NCBI GenBank assembly: GCA_002334915.1 | Contig: DDCQ01000072.1 | Location: 1 to 10,071 of the forward strand | DNA from: Porticoccaceae bacterium UBA2002 | GTDB lineage: Bacteria; Pseudomonadota; Gammaproteobacteria; Pseudomonadales; Porticoccaceae | Length of the DNA stretch: 10,071 bases | Direction of reading: 5' to 3' | Shown here: positions 1-8,239 of the stretch, in pieces | Numbering within the stretch: position 1 is the stretch's first letter | Layout: every line of letters starts with the position of its first letter | The notes under the pieces: model-generated | The model's input: the letters and a program-made list of their open reading frames with translations, nothing else | The model's database searches: none | Told to the model about the DNA's origin: nothing | Translations under genes and position numbers: made by a program

Positions 1-739
1 GATCTACCCCGTCGCCAATCCCAGATTTAACTATGAATTCTGCAAAGGCTATTATGCCCGCGTGGCTAATGGCAAAATTAATGGTCGGGTCTCACGGCTG
101 CTGGTCTCGCCGCTGCTGCGAGCTCTTAAGAAGACCCTGGGCCACACCGACTATCTCAACTACATGGACAGCTATCGCTATCCACTGGCCGGCGAATTTT
201 CATTTCGCCGCGATGTACTTAACGATATTCGTATTCCCAGTGACTGGGGTCTGGAGATTGGCGTGCTATCAGAGATGTATCGCAACTATGCCAGCAACCG
301 ACTCTGCCAGGTGGATATTGCTGATAACTATGATCATAAACATCAAAAGCTCAGTCTTGATAATGACTGCGATGGCCTATCCAAAATGTCCATCGATATA
401 GCCAAGGCACTGTTTCGCAAACTGGCCACCCAGGGTGAAGTATTTAGCACCGAAGCCTTTCGCTCACTAAAGGCAACCTATTATCGCCTGGCACTGGATA
501 CCGTAGAGAACTGTCATAACGACGCCATTATGAATGGACTGACTCTGGATATTCACGAAGAGGAAAAGGCGGTAGAAATGTTTGCCGAAAATATTATCAA
601 GGCCGGCGAAGTGTTTTTTAATGTGCCCATGGAACGGCCTTTTATTCCAAGCTGGAATCGCGTGGTCAGCGCAGTCCCGGATATTTTTGAACAGCTGGTT
701 GAGGCCGTTGAAGCAGACAATAAAGAATTTCTTTTATGA
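1..739 (+). CDS. gpgS: Glucosyl-3-phosphoglycerate synthase, C-terminal part (5' end cut by the window)
   Basis: The reading frame is open from base 2 and stops with TGA at 737-739, so about 245 C-terminal residues are present and the true start lies upstream; the internal ATG at 62 is not the start. The enzyme is expected to transfer glucose from a nucleotide-sugar to 3-phosphoglycerate, giving glucosyl-3-phosphoglycerate, the precursor of the compatible solute glucosylglycerate, in the cytoplasm. Seen in the sequence: [19 protein letters not shown], and [14 protein letters not shown], which match the acceptor and metal-binding half of GT81/GT2-like GpgS proteins as I know them, followed by a helical C-terminal tail. 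The N-terminal nucleotide-sugar domain is outside the window. The stop overlaps the next start as ATGA, so the two genes are probably co-translated. The partner gene, a GH13_18 phosphorylase, supports this call. A mannosyl-specific relative is the main alternative. Confidence 0.82.
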   Translation, partial: IYPVANPRFNYEFCKGYYARVANGKINGRVSRLLVSPLLRALKKTLGHTDYLNYMDSYRYPLAGEFSFRRDVLNDIRIPSDWGLEIGVLSEMYRNYASNRLCQVDIADNYDHKHQKLSLDNDCDGLSKMSIDIAKALFRKLATQGEVFSTEAFRSLKATYYRLALDTVENCHNDAIMNGLTLDIHEEEKAVEMFAENIIKAGEVFFNVPMERPFIPSWNRVVSAVPDIFEQLVEAVEADNKEFLL

Positions 740-2493
740 GTGAAAATCTTCTACAGGCGACAATCGAAAACCATCTCAACGCGATTTATACTGATATAGC
801 AGACAGTGATATCAAAATCCTCAGCATTGAACTAATCAGGCTAATGGGTCTTACCGACAAAGAAGTTATCGAAAATCGGCGCATTAACCATTGGGATCAA
901 ACCCACAGCCTGGTCATTGCCTATGGCGATTCTGTTTTGCGCAAAGATGAAAAACCGCTACAAACCCTAAACCGGTTTCTCGACAAATATTTGCGCAGCT
1001 CTATTAGCGGCGTACATATACTGCCCTTTTACCCCTTTACCTCCGATGATGGTTTTTCAGTTTTAGATTATTCCAGCGTCAATGAATCCCTAGGCGACTG
1101 GGAGGATATCAATACCATCGCCAACAATTATTCTCTAATGGCAGACCTGGTGGTTAATCACTGCTCGGCGCGCAGCCCCTGGTTTGAAAACTTTATTAAG
1201 GGTCGAGATCCCGGCCGCGGATTTTTCTATACCGCCAATCCAGCAGATGACCTGAGCGCAGTGGTGCGGCCGCGCACCAATAAGCTTCTGCGCGAAGTAG
1301 AAACCAGCGAAGGCACACAGCATGTCTGGTGCACCTTTAGCCATGATCAGGTGGATTTAAATTTTCGCAACCCAGAGGTGCTTAAGCAGTTTGTCAGTAT
1401 TATTAAACAGTATCTGGATAATGGTGTGCGTATTTTTCGCCTCGATGCGATCGCTTTTTTATGGAAAGAAATTGGCACTAGCTGTATAAACCTGGAGCAG
1501 ACCCATGAGATGGTGCGCCTGTTTCGCACACTGATAGAGCAGGCCCAGCACGACGCCATCATTATTACCGAAACCAATATTCCCAATCGCGAAAATCTGG
1601 CGTACTTTGGCAACGCTAATGAGGCGCACTGCGTCTACAACTTCTCGCTGCCACCACTCCTTGTCAACAGCCTGGTGACCGGTAGCTGCGTCTATCTTAA
1701 GCAGTGGATGATGAGCATGCCGCCGGCACGCAATGGCACCGCCTACTTTAACTTTATTGCCTCCCATGATGGTATTGGTCTGAGGCCGGCTGAAGGACTG
1801 CTGAGCGACACCGAAATTAATACACTGGTCGAAACCATGCAGGACTTTGGCGGCCATATCTCCTGGCGCGCGCTGGACAATGGCGACAGCAAGCCCTATG
1901 AAATTAATATTTCACTGTTCGATGCCCTGCAGGGCACAGTTGCAGGTGCAGACAATCTTGGGATACAGCGCTTTGTTTGTGCCCACGCTATTATGCTGGC
2001 TCTGGAGGGTATTCCCGGAATTTATATTCACAGCTTGCTGGGTACTCGCAATGATTATCAGCGGGTCGAAAACAGCGGTCATAACCGCGCTATTAATCGT
2101 CACCAATGGGACTACCATGATTTGCAAGAAGCCCTTGAGGATCAAAGTAGCACTCATCACCAGGTCTATAATCAGCTAAAACAGCTTCTTAAAATACGTC
2201 GTCGACAGTCTGCATTTCATCCCAATGCAACTCAGTTCACTCTGCATCTGGGTAACCAGCTATTTGGTTTCTGGCGCCAGAGTCTGGACCGGCAGCAGAG
2301 TATATTTTGCATCAGCAATATCAGTGCACAGGTGCAAATATTATCTCTGTCGGATATTAATTTAATCGACAACGAGCAATGGCACGATTTAATAGCTGAT
2401 CAGCCCTGCTCCGCCCAGACCTCTAATTGCAACCAGAGGGAAATCGAGATGCAGCCTTACCAGACAGTCTGGATAACCAATAGCCCGGCATAA
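736..2493 (+). CDS. GH13_18 sugar phosphorylase, probably glucosylglycerate phosphorylase
   Basis: A 585-residue protein of the sucrose-phosphorylase subfamily of glycoside hydrolase family 13. These enzymes cleave a glucoside with phosphate to release glucose 1-phosphate, with retention of configuration. Seen: the subfamily signature [19 protein letters not shown] (94-112), the strand NH motif (141-142), the catalytic nucleophile D237 in FRLDAIA, the acid/base E279 in ITETN, and the transition-state Asp D345 in SHDG. The loop VRPRTNKLL (177-185) corresponds to the acceptor-site loop. A C-terminal beta domain follows from about residue 490. There is no signal peptide, so it acts in the cytoplasm. 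Subfamily members use sucrose, sucrose 6'-phosphate, glucosylglycerol or glucosylglycerate. The 4-nt overlap with a glucosyl-3-phosphoglycerate synthase gene points to glucosylglycerate, as for E. coli YcjM; this specificity is inferred from context. No strong ribosome site precedes the ATG, which fits translational coupling. Confidence 0.85.
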   Translation: MSENLLQATIENHLNAIYTDIADSDIKILSIELIRLMGLTDKEVIENRRINHWDQTHSLVIAYGDSVLRKDEKPLQTLNRFLDKYLRSSISGVHILPFYPFTSDDGFSVLDYSSVNESLGDWEDINTIANNYSLMADLVVNHCSARSPWFENFIKGRDPGRGFFYTANPADDLSAVVRPRTNKLLREVETSEGTQHVWCTFSHDQVDLNFRNPEVLKQFVSIIKQYLDNGVRIFRLDAIAFLWKEIGTSCINLEQTHEMVRLFRTLIEQAQHDAIIITETNIPNRENLAYFGNANEAHCVYNFSLPPLLVNSLVTGSCVYLKQWMMSMPPARNGTAYFNFIASHDGIGLRPAEGLLSDTEINTLVETMQDFGGHISWRALDNGDSKPYEINISLFDALQGTVAGADNLGIQRFVCAHAIMLALEGIPGIYIHSLLGTRNDYQRVENSGHNRAINRHQWDYHDLQEALEDQSSTHHQVYNQLKQLLKIRRRQSAFHPNATQFTLHLGNQLFGFWRQSLDRQQSIFCISNISAQVQILSLSDINLIDNEQWHDLIADQPCSAQTSNCNQREIEMQPYQTVWITNSPA

Positions 2494-2513
2494 GCAGCAA
2501 GTCCTTAGAGAGC

Positions 2514-2568
2514 TAGAAATAATACTCAACTGCAGTTATACTGTTTATATATACAGTATTTATTTCTA
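2514..2568. repeat. Inverted repeat around the SOS box
   Basis: TAGAAATAA at 2514-2522 is matched by its exact reverse complement TTATTTCTA at 2560-2568. With one extra base the match continues inward (TACT at 2523-2526, AGTA at 2555-2558). The right arm therefore runs into the LexA box. A separate 10-bp palindrome AACTGCAGTT lies inside at 2528-2537. The DNA is AT-rich, so chance is possible; a regulatory hairpin or a second operator is the alternative. The rest of the 93-nt gap between the phosphorylase and the polymerase gene shows no convincing intrinsic terminator. Confidence 0.35.
2539..2558. promoter_or_regulatory. LexA binding site (SOS box) of dnaE2
   Basis: The sequence TACTGTTTATATATACAGTA is a symmetric CTGT-N8-ACAG site with an AT-alternating centre and differs at a single position from the enterobacterial LexA consensus (TACTGTATATATATACAGTA, from memory). 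It ends 28 nt before the dnaE2 ATG, where it would cover the promoter. This implies that dnaE2 has its own promoter, repressed by LexA and induced by DNA damage, instead of depending on read-through from the upstream sugar genes. The exact -35 and -10 elements could not be assigned with confidence. Confidence 0.93.
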
Positions 2569-2586
2569 ATAGCAGTTGCATCACTT

Positions 2587-5500
2587 ATGGCCTATGCCGA
2601 ACTTCATTGCGTCAGCAACTTTACGTTTCTGCGCGGGGCTTCCCACCCTCGAGAATTAGTTGAGACTGCCAGTACACTGGGCTACACAGCGCTGGCTATT
2701 ACCGACGAATGCTCATTGGCCGGAGTGGTTAAAGCCCATGTGGCCGCCCAGAACTCTGGCCTGCCATTAATTATTGGCGCTGAGTTCCAGCTTGAAGGCC
2801 AGCGTCTTATTGCACTGGTCAGCAATCGCCAATCCTATGGCGAGCTATCGGCATTAATTACTCTAGCCCGCAGACGCAGCAGCAAGGGCGAGTACCGCCT
2901 GGAATGGTCAGACCTTAGCGACAGGCTACCCAACACCTTATTGATCTGGTTGCCCAGCGGTGACCTTGAGCCCGACCATGAAGTAGGCGAGCACCTTAGT
3001 TACTGGTTTAAAGATAGACTGTGGATTGGTGTTGAACATCTGCTCGACGGCAACGAGACTTACCAGTATTACTATTACCGCAATCTGGCCGCCCTGTGGC
3101 AACTACCTATGGTCGCCTGCGGCGATGTGCATATGCACAGCAAAGAGCGCCGCGCTCTGCAGGATACATTGACCGCCATTCGCCATAGCTGCTCAGTGAT
3201 GGAGCTTGGCGAGCGACGCTTCGCCAATGCCGAGCGCCGTCTGCGCAGCCTGCCCCATCTTGAAAAACTCTATCCCGCCGCCCTGCTGGCAGAGACATTA
3301 GTTATTGCCAAACGCTGCCAGTTTAGTCTTGAAGAGCTGCGCTACGAATATCCTGACAACGTAGTGCCAGGCCATTTAACCCCAGCGGAACAGCTGCGAC
3401 TACTGACCGAACAAGGCGCACAAAAACGCTGGCCCAATGGTCTGTCTGCAAACGTGGGTCAACAGATTGAATATGAGCTTAGCATCATAGAGCAGCTGCA
3501 CTATGAATGTTATTTTTTAACCGTCCAGGATCTGGTGGCCTTTGCCCGCAGCCGCAAGATTCTCTGTCAGGGTCGCGGCTCTGCAGCCAACTCAGTGGTC
3601 TGCTACTGCCTGTTTATTACCGAAGTTTCCCCAGATCAGGTGTCATTATTATTTGAACGCTTTATCTCCACCGAACGCAACGAACCCCCAGATATAGATG
3701 TGGACTTTGAGCACGAGCGCCGGGAAGAAGTGATTCAATATATCTACCAGCGCTACAGCCGCGAACATGCCGCACTGGCCGCCACAGTTATCACCTACAG
3801 GCCCCGCAGCGCAGTGCGCGATGTGGGCAAAGCACTGGGCCTGGACCCATTGTTTATCGAACAACTCAGCCAGTCATTATCCTGGTGGGATCGCAGCGGT
3901 GACCTGCAAGCGCAGTTTGAAAAGGCCGGTGCCCGGGGTCATATGGCCGAGCATTTTTATAATCTGTTGCAAGAGATCCTCGGCTTCCCCCGTCACCTGT
4001 CTCAGCATGTGGGCGGCTTTATTATCACCAAGAGTCCCATCAGTACCTTGGTGCCAGTGGAAAACGCCAGCATGCCCGAGCGCACCGTGATTCAATGGGA
4101 CAAAGAAGATATCGAAGCCCTGGGCCTGCTTAAAATCGATATTCTGGCTCTGGGAATGCTTACCGCCATTCATCGCTGCTTCGATCTAATTCGCAATCAT
4201 CAGGGCACAGAACTCAGCATGCAGTCTATTCCCAAAGATGACAGCGCCACCTACGATATGCTGTGCAAAGCCGATTCTGTCGGCGTATTTCAGATTGAAT
4301 CCCGGGCCCAGATGGCTATGTTGCCGAGACTAAGGCCACGCAACTTTTATGATCTGGTGATTGAAATCGCCATAGTGCGCCCCGGGCCTATTCAGGGCGG
4401 CATGGTGCACCCCTATCTCAAACGTCGCCAGGGTTTGGAACAGGTCACCTACCCCCATCCAGATATTAAAAATGTACTCGAGCGCACCTTGGGCATTCCG
4501 GTATTTCAAGAGCAGGTTATCCGGCTGGCCATGGTTGCCGCAGGCTTTAGTGGCGGCGAAGCCGACCAGCTGCGCCGGGCAATGGCCAGCTGGGGCAAAG
4601 GCGGCGAGCGCAATAATCAACTGCTGGGCTTTCAGCAAAAATTAACCGATGGCATGTTGGCCCGGGGTTACACATTAGACTTTGCCGAGCGGCTATTCCG
4701 CCAGATTCAGGGCTTTGGGGTCTATGGCTTCCCCGAATCCCATTCCGCCAGCTTTGCCCTGCTGGCCTATGTCTCCGCCTGGCTAAAATGCCATTACCCC
4801 GCCGCCTTCTGCTGCGCCATTATGAACAGCCAGCCCATGGGTTTTTACAGCCCCTCCCAGCTGGTGCAGGATGTGCAGCGCCACGGCATAGAAGTCAGAC
4901 CCATAGATGTGATTCACAGCCAGTGGGATCACAGTCTCGAGGGCGACAGCAATAACCCCAGCCTACGTCTGGGTTTTCGTTTGATCAAAGGTTTTTCCCA
5001 CAGAGCTGCCCAGAGAATTATCCATAGCGACCGGCAGTTTATAAGTATTCCCCAACTCGCCAGCAAAGCCAGCTTATCTCAGGCAGATCTAAGCCTGCTT
5101 AGCAGCGCCGGTGCCCTTGCATCCATCAGCAGCAACCGTCGCCAGGCCCACTGGCAGGCGCTGGCCACAGATCCCAGAGAACAGCTATTACCCATGGATC
5201 GCAGCCAGGCGCCCCTGCAGTCCCCCAGTGAAACCGAAGAGCTGTATGCCGACTACAGCCATACCGGCCTGTCTCTAGGGCGTCACCCTATGGAACTCCT
5301 TCGCGAGCAGTTTCCGGTTTTCCGGCAGTGCAAACGCCATAGTGATTTAGCCGAACTGGGCCACCGTCGCTTTGTGCGTATCGCCGGATTAGTGACCGGC
5401 AAGCAGCGCCCGGGCACCGCTTCCGGCGTAGTGTTTTTAACCCTCGAAGATGAGACCGGCAACAGCAATGTAGTGGTCTGGCAGAGCGTACAGAAAAACT

Positions 5501-5637
5501 GCCGCCAGGCCCTGCTAAAGGCCCAGCTGCTAATGGTTAAAGGTGTGGTAGAAACCGATGGCGCTGTGGTCCATGTGATTGCCCAGGAGTTAACGGATTG
5601 TTCCGAGTTATTGGCTCGGACTAATAACGCTGGTTAG
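2587..5637 (+). CDS. dnaE2: Error-prone DNA polymerase DnaE2 (ImuC)
   Basis: A 1016-residue C-family DNA polymerase. It is expected to carry out damage-induced, mutagenic translesion synthesis with ImuA and ImuB. Seen: an N-terminal PHP domain (ELHCVSNFTFLRGASHP near 5-21, ACGDVHMHS near 177-185), the polymerase palm with catalytic Asp D371 and D373 in PDIDVDF and D518 in LLKIDIL, a helix-hairpin-helix region around 795-855, and a C-terminal OB-fold near 927-965 (VRIAGLVTGKQRPG). It stops short of the tau-binding tail of the replicative DnaE (about 1160 residues), and the opening and length fit DnaE2. A near-consensus LexA box lies just upstream. The ATG has no good Shine-Dalgarno sequence, but no better start precedes the conserved N-terminus. 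imuA and imuB are not adjacent: the upstream gene is a sugar phosphorylase and the downstream one an SDR, so the cassette is split or incomplete here. Confidence 0.96.
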   Translation: MAYAELHCVSNFTFLRGASHPRELVETASTLGYTALAITDECSLAGVVKAHVAAQNSGLPLIIGAEFQLEGQRLIALVSNRQSYGELSALITLARRRSSKGEYRLEWSDLSDRLPNTLLIWLPSGDLEPDHEVGEHLSYWFKDRLWIGVEHLLDGNETYQYYYYRNLAALWQLPMVACGDVHMHSKERRALQDTLTAIRHSCSVMELGERRFANAERRLRSLPHLEKLYPAALLAETLVIAKRCQFSLEELRYEYPDNVVPGHLTPAEQLRLLTEQGAQKRWPNGLSANVGQQIEYELSIIEQLHYECYFLTVQDLVAFARSRKILCQGRGSAANSVVCYCLFITEVSPDQVSLLFERFISTERNEPPDIDVDFEHERREEVIQYIYQRYSREHAALAATVITYRPRSAVRDVGKALGLDPLFIEQLSQSLSWWDRSGDLQAQFEKAGARGHMAEHFYNLLQEILGFPRHLSQHVGGFIITKSPISTLVPVENASMPERTVIQWDKEDIEALGLLKIDILALGMLTAIHRCFDLIRNHQGTELSMQSIPKDDSATYDMLCKADSVGVFQIESRAQMAMLPRLRPRNFYDLVIEIAIVRPGPIQGGMVHPYLKRRQGLEQVTYPHPDIKNVLERTLGIPVFQEQVIRLAMVAAGFSGGEADQLRRAMASWGKGGERNNQLLGFQQKLTDGMLARGYTLDFAERLFRQIQGFGVYGFPESHSASFALLAYVSAWLKCHYPAAFCCAIMNSQPMGFYSPSQLVQDVQRHGIEVRPIDVIHSQWDHSLEGDSNNPSLRLGFRLIKGFSHRAAQRIIHSDRQFISIPQLASKASLSQADLSLLSSAGALASISSNRRQAHWQALATDPREQLLPMDRSQAPLQSPSETEELYADYSHTGLSLGRHPMELLREQFPVFRQCKRHSDLAELGHRRFVRIAGLVTGKQRPGTASGVVFLTLEDETGNSNVVVWQSVQKNCRQALLKAQLLMVKGVVETDGAVVHVIAQELTDCSELLARTNNAG

Positions 5638-5740
5638 CGGCACGAGATTCTGATGGCCAGCAACTCAAGCCACCTCCGACTACTCCAAAGACCCTGACCC
5701 CCCGGTCAATAAATACTCCCCACAGTTTACAGCCACCCTG

Positions 5741-5754
5741 CCTACTGTAGTAGG
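5741..5754. promoter_or_regulatory. Small palindrome in the leader of the SDR operon, possible operator
   Basis: CCTAC TGTA GTAGG is a perfect 5-bp inverted repeat with a 4-nt centre, about 78 nt before the SDR start. TTTACA at 5726-5731 could serve as a -35 element, with TAGTAG (5748-5753) or TAGGAT (5751-5756) as a poor -10 overlapping the palindrome. This would suit a repressor site over a promoter, but neither element is strong. The remainder of the 194-nt gap (5638-5831) holds no other recognised feature; there is no clear terminator for dnaE2. Confidence 0.25.
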
Positions 5755-5831
5755 ATATGGAACAACCAAGCGCCGCCTACAGCAAAACTATCGACTCCAG
5801 GTAAAAGAGCGCCATATAAAGGGGAATTCCT

Positions 5832-6761
5832 ATGAAAAGCTTTTCTAACAAAGTTGCAGTGATCACCGGCGCTGGCTCAGGTATGGGCCGCTATCTGGCC
5901 ATATTGTTGGCCAGAGCAGGCGCCAATATAGCCGCCTGCGAAATCAATAAAACCAGCCTCGCAGAAACTGTGGCCCTGCTCAAAGATTATCAGGTCAAGG
6001 TAACCAGCCATATCCTGGATGTAGCAGACAAAGCTGCCATTGAAGCACTGCCCGAGCAGGTTATAGCTGAACATGGTGCGGTTGATATGGTGTTTAACAA
6101 TGCCGGCGTCACCGTTGATTCCACCTTTGAAAATATGTCCGAAGACGACTGGGACTGGGTGTTTAATATCAACCTGCAGGGGGTTATCAATTCCAGCCGT
6201 GCATTTTTGCCCCATCTTAAACAGCGCCCTGAAGCAGCCCTAATCAATACCTCCTCTATCTTTGGCATGATTGCCCTGGAGCGACAGTCGGTGTACCACA
6301 CCGCTAAATTTGCCGTGCGCGGCTTTACCGAAAGCCTGGCAAAAGAGCTTAAGAGCAGCTCAGTGCAGGTACACTGCGTACATCCCGGACATATAGGCAC
6401 CAATATTGTGACCAACTCGCGCATGAACCAGAGTGAAGAGTCCGCGGGCTCATTGCAACGCCTGGTAGGCAAAGTGATGGGGCTGGGGAACAGCAAAGAG
6501 GAACTGGCCGCTTTCTTCCTCAACAATGGCATGCATCCCAGCCGAGCCTCGCAGATTATTCTCAATGGCGTGCGCAAAAACCGCAGCCGTATTATGGTCG
6601 GCACCGATGCCAAACTAATGGATATCGCCCAGCGACTGACTCCCATGCACTACGAAAAACTATTTCCATTATTTACCATACCCCTGACACTGTTGCGCAA
6701 TAAAAAACCAATTAAGGGCATGCCCACAGAAGACACAACAGCAACAGAACAGACGGCTTAA
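5832..6761 (+). CDS. Short-chain dehydrogenase/reductase (classical SDR), probably NAD-linked
   Basis: A 309-residue NAD(P)-dependent alcohol/carbonyl oxidoreductase of the classical SDR family. Seen: cofactor-binding TGAGSGMG (12-19), DV at 63-64, NNAG (89-92), and the catalytic tetrad N114, S142, Y155 and K159 (YHTAK). The acidic E37 at the end of the second strand favours NAD(H) over NADP(H), by family rule. A tail of about 60 residues after the core is longer than in minimal SDRs (about 250) and lacks an obvious membrane segment. The start is supported by a good Shine-Dalgarno sequence, AAAGGGGA at 5818-5825, 6 nt before the ATG. It is separated by only 2 nt from the following monooxygenase gene, suggesting that it oxidises a secondary alcohol to the ketone used next. 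The substrate cannot be read from the sequence. Confidence 0.9.
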   Translation: MKSFSNKVAVITGAGSGMGRYLAILLARAGANIAACEINKTSLAETVALLKDYQVKVTSHILDVADKAAIEALPEQVIAEHGAVDMVFNNAGVTVDSTFENMSEDDWDWVFNINLQGVINSSRAFLPHLKQRPEAALINTSSIFGMIALERQSVYHTAKFAVRGFTESLAKELKSSSVQVHCVHPGHIGTNIVTNSRMNQSEESAGSLQRLVGKVMGLGNSKEELAAFFLNNGMHPSRASQIILNGVRKNRSRIMVGTDAKLMDIAQRLTPMHYEKLFPLFTIPLTLLRNKKPIKGMPTEDTTATEQTA

Positions 6762-6763
6762 TA

Positions 6764-8239
6764 ATGAGTACAGAACATAGAGATGTGATAATTGTAGGCG
6801 CCGGCCTAACCGGTATTGGTGCCGCATACCACCTCAATGATAAGTGCCCCGACCGCAGCTATCTGCTGTTGGAATCCCGTCAGGCCATAGGTGGCACCTG
6901 GGACCTTTTCCGCTACCCAGGTATTCGCAGCGACAGTGATATGCACACATTGGGCTACAGCTTTAAGCCCTGGGAAAGCAGAAAAGCCATTGCCGACGGC
7001 CCCGCTATTTTGAAGTATGTACGCGAAACCGCCACAGAAAATAATATCCAACAGCATATCCGTTTTGGCCACCGCTTAATCAGTGCCAGCTGGTGTTCCA
7101 AACAGTCATTGTGGACATTGGATATCAGCCAAGATAACAGCGATGCCCCAGTGCAGATGACCTGTAATTTTCTGTATATGTGTTCCGGCTACTACAACTA
7201 TGAACAGCCCCATGATCCACAGTTTCCGGAGGTGGAATCCTTTAAAGGCACATTGGTTCATCCACAGTTTTGGCCCAGGGATCTCGACTATAAAGACAAA
7301 CGAGTGGTGATTATTGGCTCTGGCGCCACAGCCATGACCATGGTCCCGGCAATGACAGACAAAGCCAAACAGGTGACTATGCTGCAGCGCTCACCCACCT
7401 ATGTGCTAACCAGACCCTCCGAAGACTGGTTTGCCAATGGCCTGCGCAAAATACTGCCCGCAACCTGGGCCTATGGCATCACCAGAGCCAGAAACACCTT
7501 ATTTCAGGAAGTTATCTTCAAGCTGGCTCAGTCCTATCCCAACGCAGCCAAACGCTTCTTTATTAGCGAGGTACGCAGGCAACTGGGCAAAGACTATAAC
7601 GTCGATAAGCACTTTACCCCCAAGTACTTCCCCTGGGATCAGCGCCTCTGCCTGGTACCAGATAGCGACCTGTATGAGGCCATTAATAGTGGCAGCGCCA
7701 ATGTAGTCACCGAGCATATAAAACGCTTTACCAAGAATGGTATTGAACTGGAAAATGGCGAGCACCTGGAAGCAGATATTGTGGTCAGTGCCACCGGATT
7801 ACGCTTGCTAGTGATGGGTGGCGCCACATTCACCGTAGATGGCGAGGCCGTCGACTTCTCAAACCAGACCACCTACAAAGGCCTAATGGTCTCCAATGTC
7901 CCCAATATGGTCTCGGTGTTTGGCTATATTAATGCCTCATGGACATTGCGCGCCGACCTCACCGCCGAATGGGTGTGCCGAGCGCTAAACCATATGAGCA
8001 GCACCCAGACCACCAAGATGGTGCCAGTGGTACCAGACGCCTTAAAAGATATGCCCACCAAAGACTGGATTGCCGACTTCCCCGCGGGCTATATGCAGCG
8101 CAGCATGCACCTGCAGCCCAGACAGGGTGATCAGGCGCCCTGGGTCAATAGCCAGAACTTCCGCAAGGAGCGGGCGCTGTTTGGCAAACCTATAGAGTCT
8201 GATGGCGCATTACATTTTACTGCCGCAACCAATGGATAA
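6764..8239 (+). CDS. Flavin-dependent Baeyer-Villiger monooxygenase, EthA/AlmA-like
   Basis: A 491-residue FAD- and NADPH-dependent monooxygenase, expected to insert oxygen next to a ketone carbonyl to give an ester or lactone, or to oxidise sulfur-containing compounds. Seen: FAD Rossmann motif GAGLTG (12-17), GGTWDLFRYPGIRSDSD (43-59) with the conserved R55 and D57, the BVMO fingerprint FKGTLVHPQFWP (160-171), the NADPH motif GSGATA (185-190), and VSATG (341-345). Length and motif wording match mycobacterial EthA (about 489 residues) and the Acinetobacter long-chain alkane protein AlmA. The ATG lies 2 nt after the SDR stop without a clear ribosome site, so translation is probably coupled. 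With the SDR this would give a two-step alcohol to ketone to ester path; an esterase, which would normally complete it, is not in the window. Whether the substrate is an aliphatic, cyclic or steroid ketone is unknown. Confidence 0.9.
   Translation: MSTEHRDVIIVGAGLTGIGAAYHLNDKCPDRSYLLLESRQAIGGTWDLFRYPGIRSDSDMHTLGYSFKPWESRKAIADGPAILKYVRETATENNIQQHIRFGHRLISASWCSKQSLWTLDISQDNSDAPVQMTCNFLYMCSGYYNYEQPHDPQFPEVESFKGTLVHPQFWPRDLDYKDKRVVIIGSGATAMTMVPAMTDKAKQVTMLQRSPTYVLTRPSEDWFANGLRKILPATWAYGITRARNTLFQEVIFKLAQSYPNAAKRFFISEVRRQLGKDYNVDKHFTPKYFPWDQRLCLVPDSDLYEAINSGSANVVTEHIKRFTKNGIELENGEHLEADIVVSATGLRLLVMGGATFTVDGEAVDFSNQTTYKGLMVSNVPNMVSVFGYINASWTLRADLTAEWVCRALNHMSSTQTTKMVPVVPDALKDMPTKDWIADFPAGYMQRSMHLQPRQGDQAPWVNSQNFRKERALFGKPIESDGALHFTAATNG

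Noticed and set aside
33..401. Plus-strand open frame of 122 codons at the left edge
   Set aside because: It overlaps the GpgS frame, which shows clear family motifs, and is itself unrecognisable.
1459..1857. Minus-strand open frame of 132 codons
   Set aside because: It is antisense to the catalytic core of the phosphorylase gene and looks like a shadow of its codon pattern.
5602..5620. TCCGAG/CTCGGA stem at the end of dnaE2 as a terminator
   Set aside because: The 6-bp stem lies inside the coding sequence and is not followed by a T-tract.
5990..6646. Minus-strand open frame of 218 codons
   Set aside because: It lies wholly antisense to the SDR gene, whose motifs are complete, and its translation has no recognisable domain.
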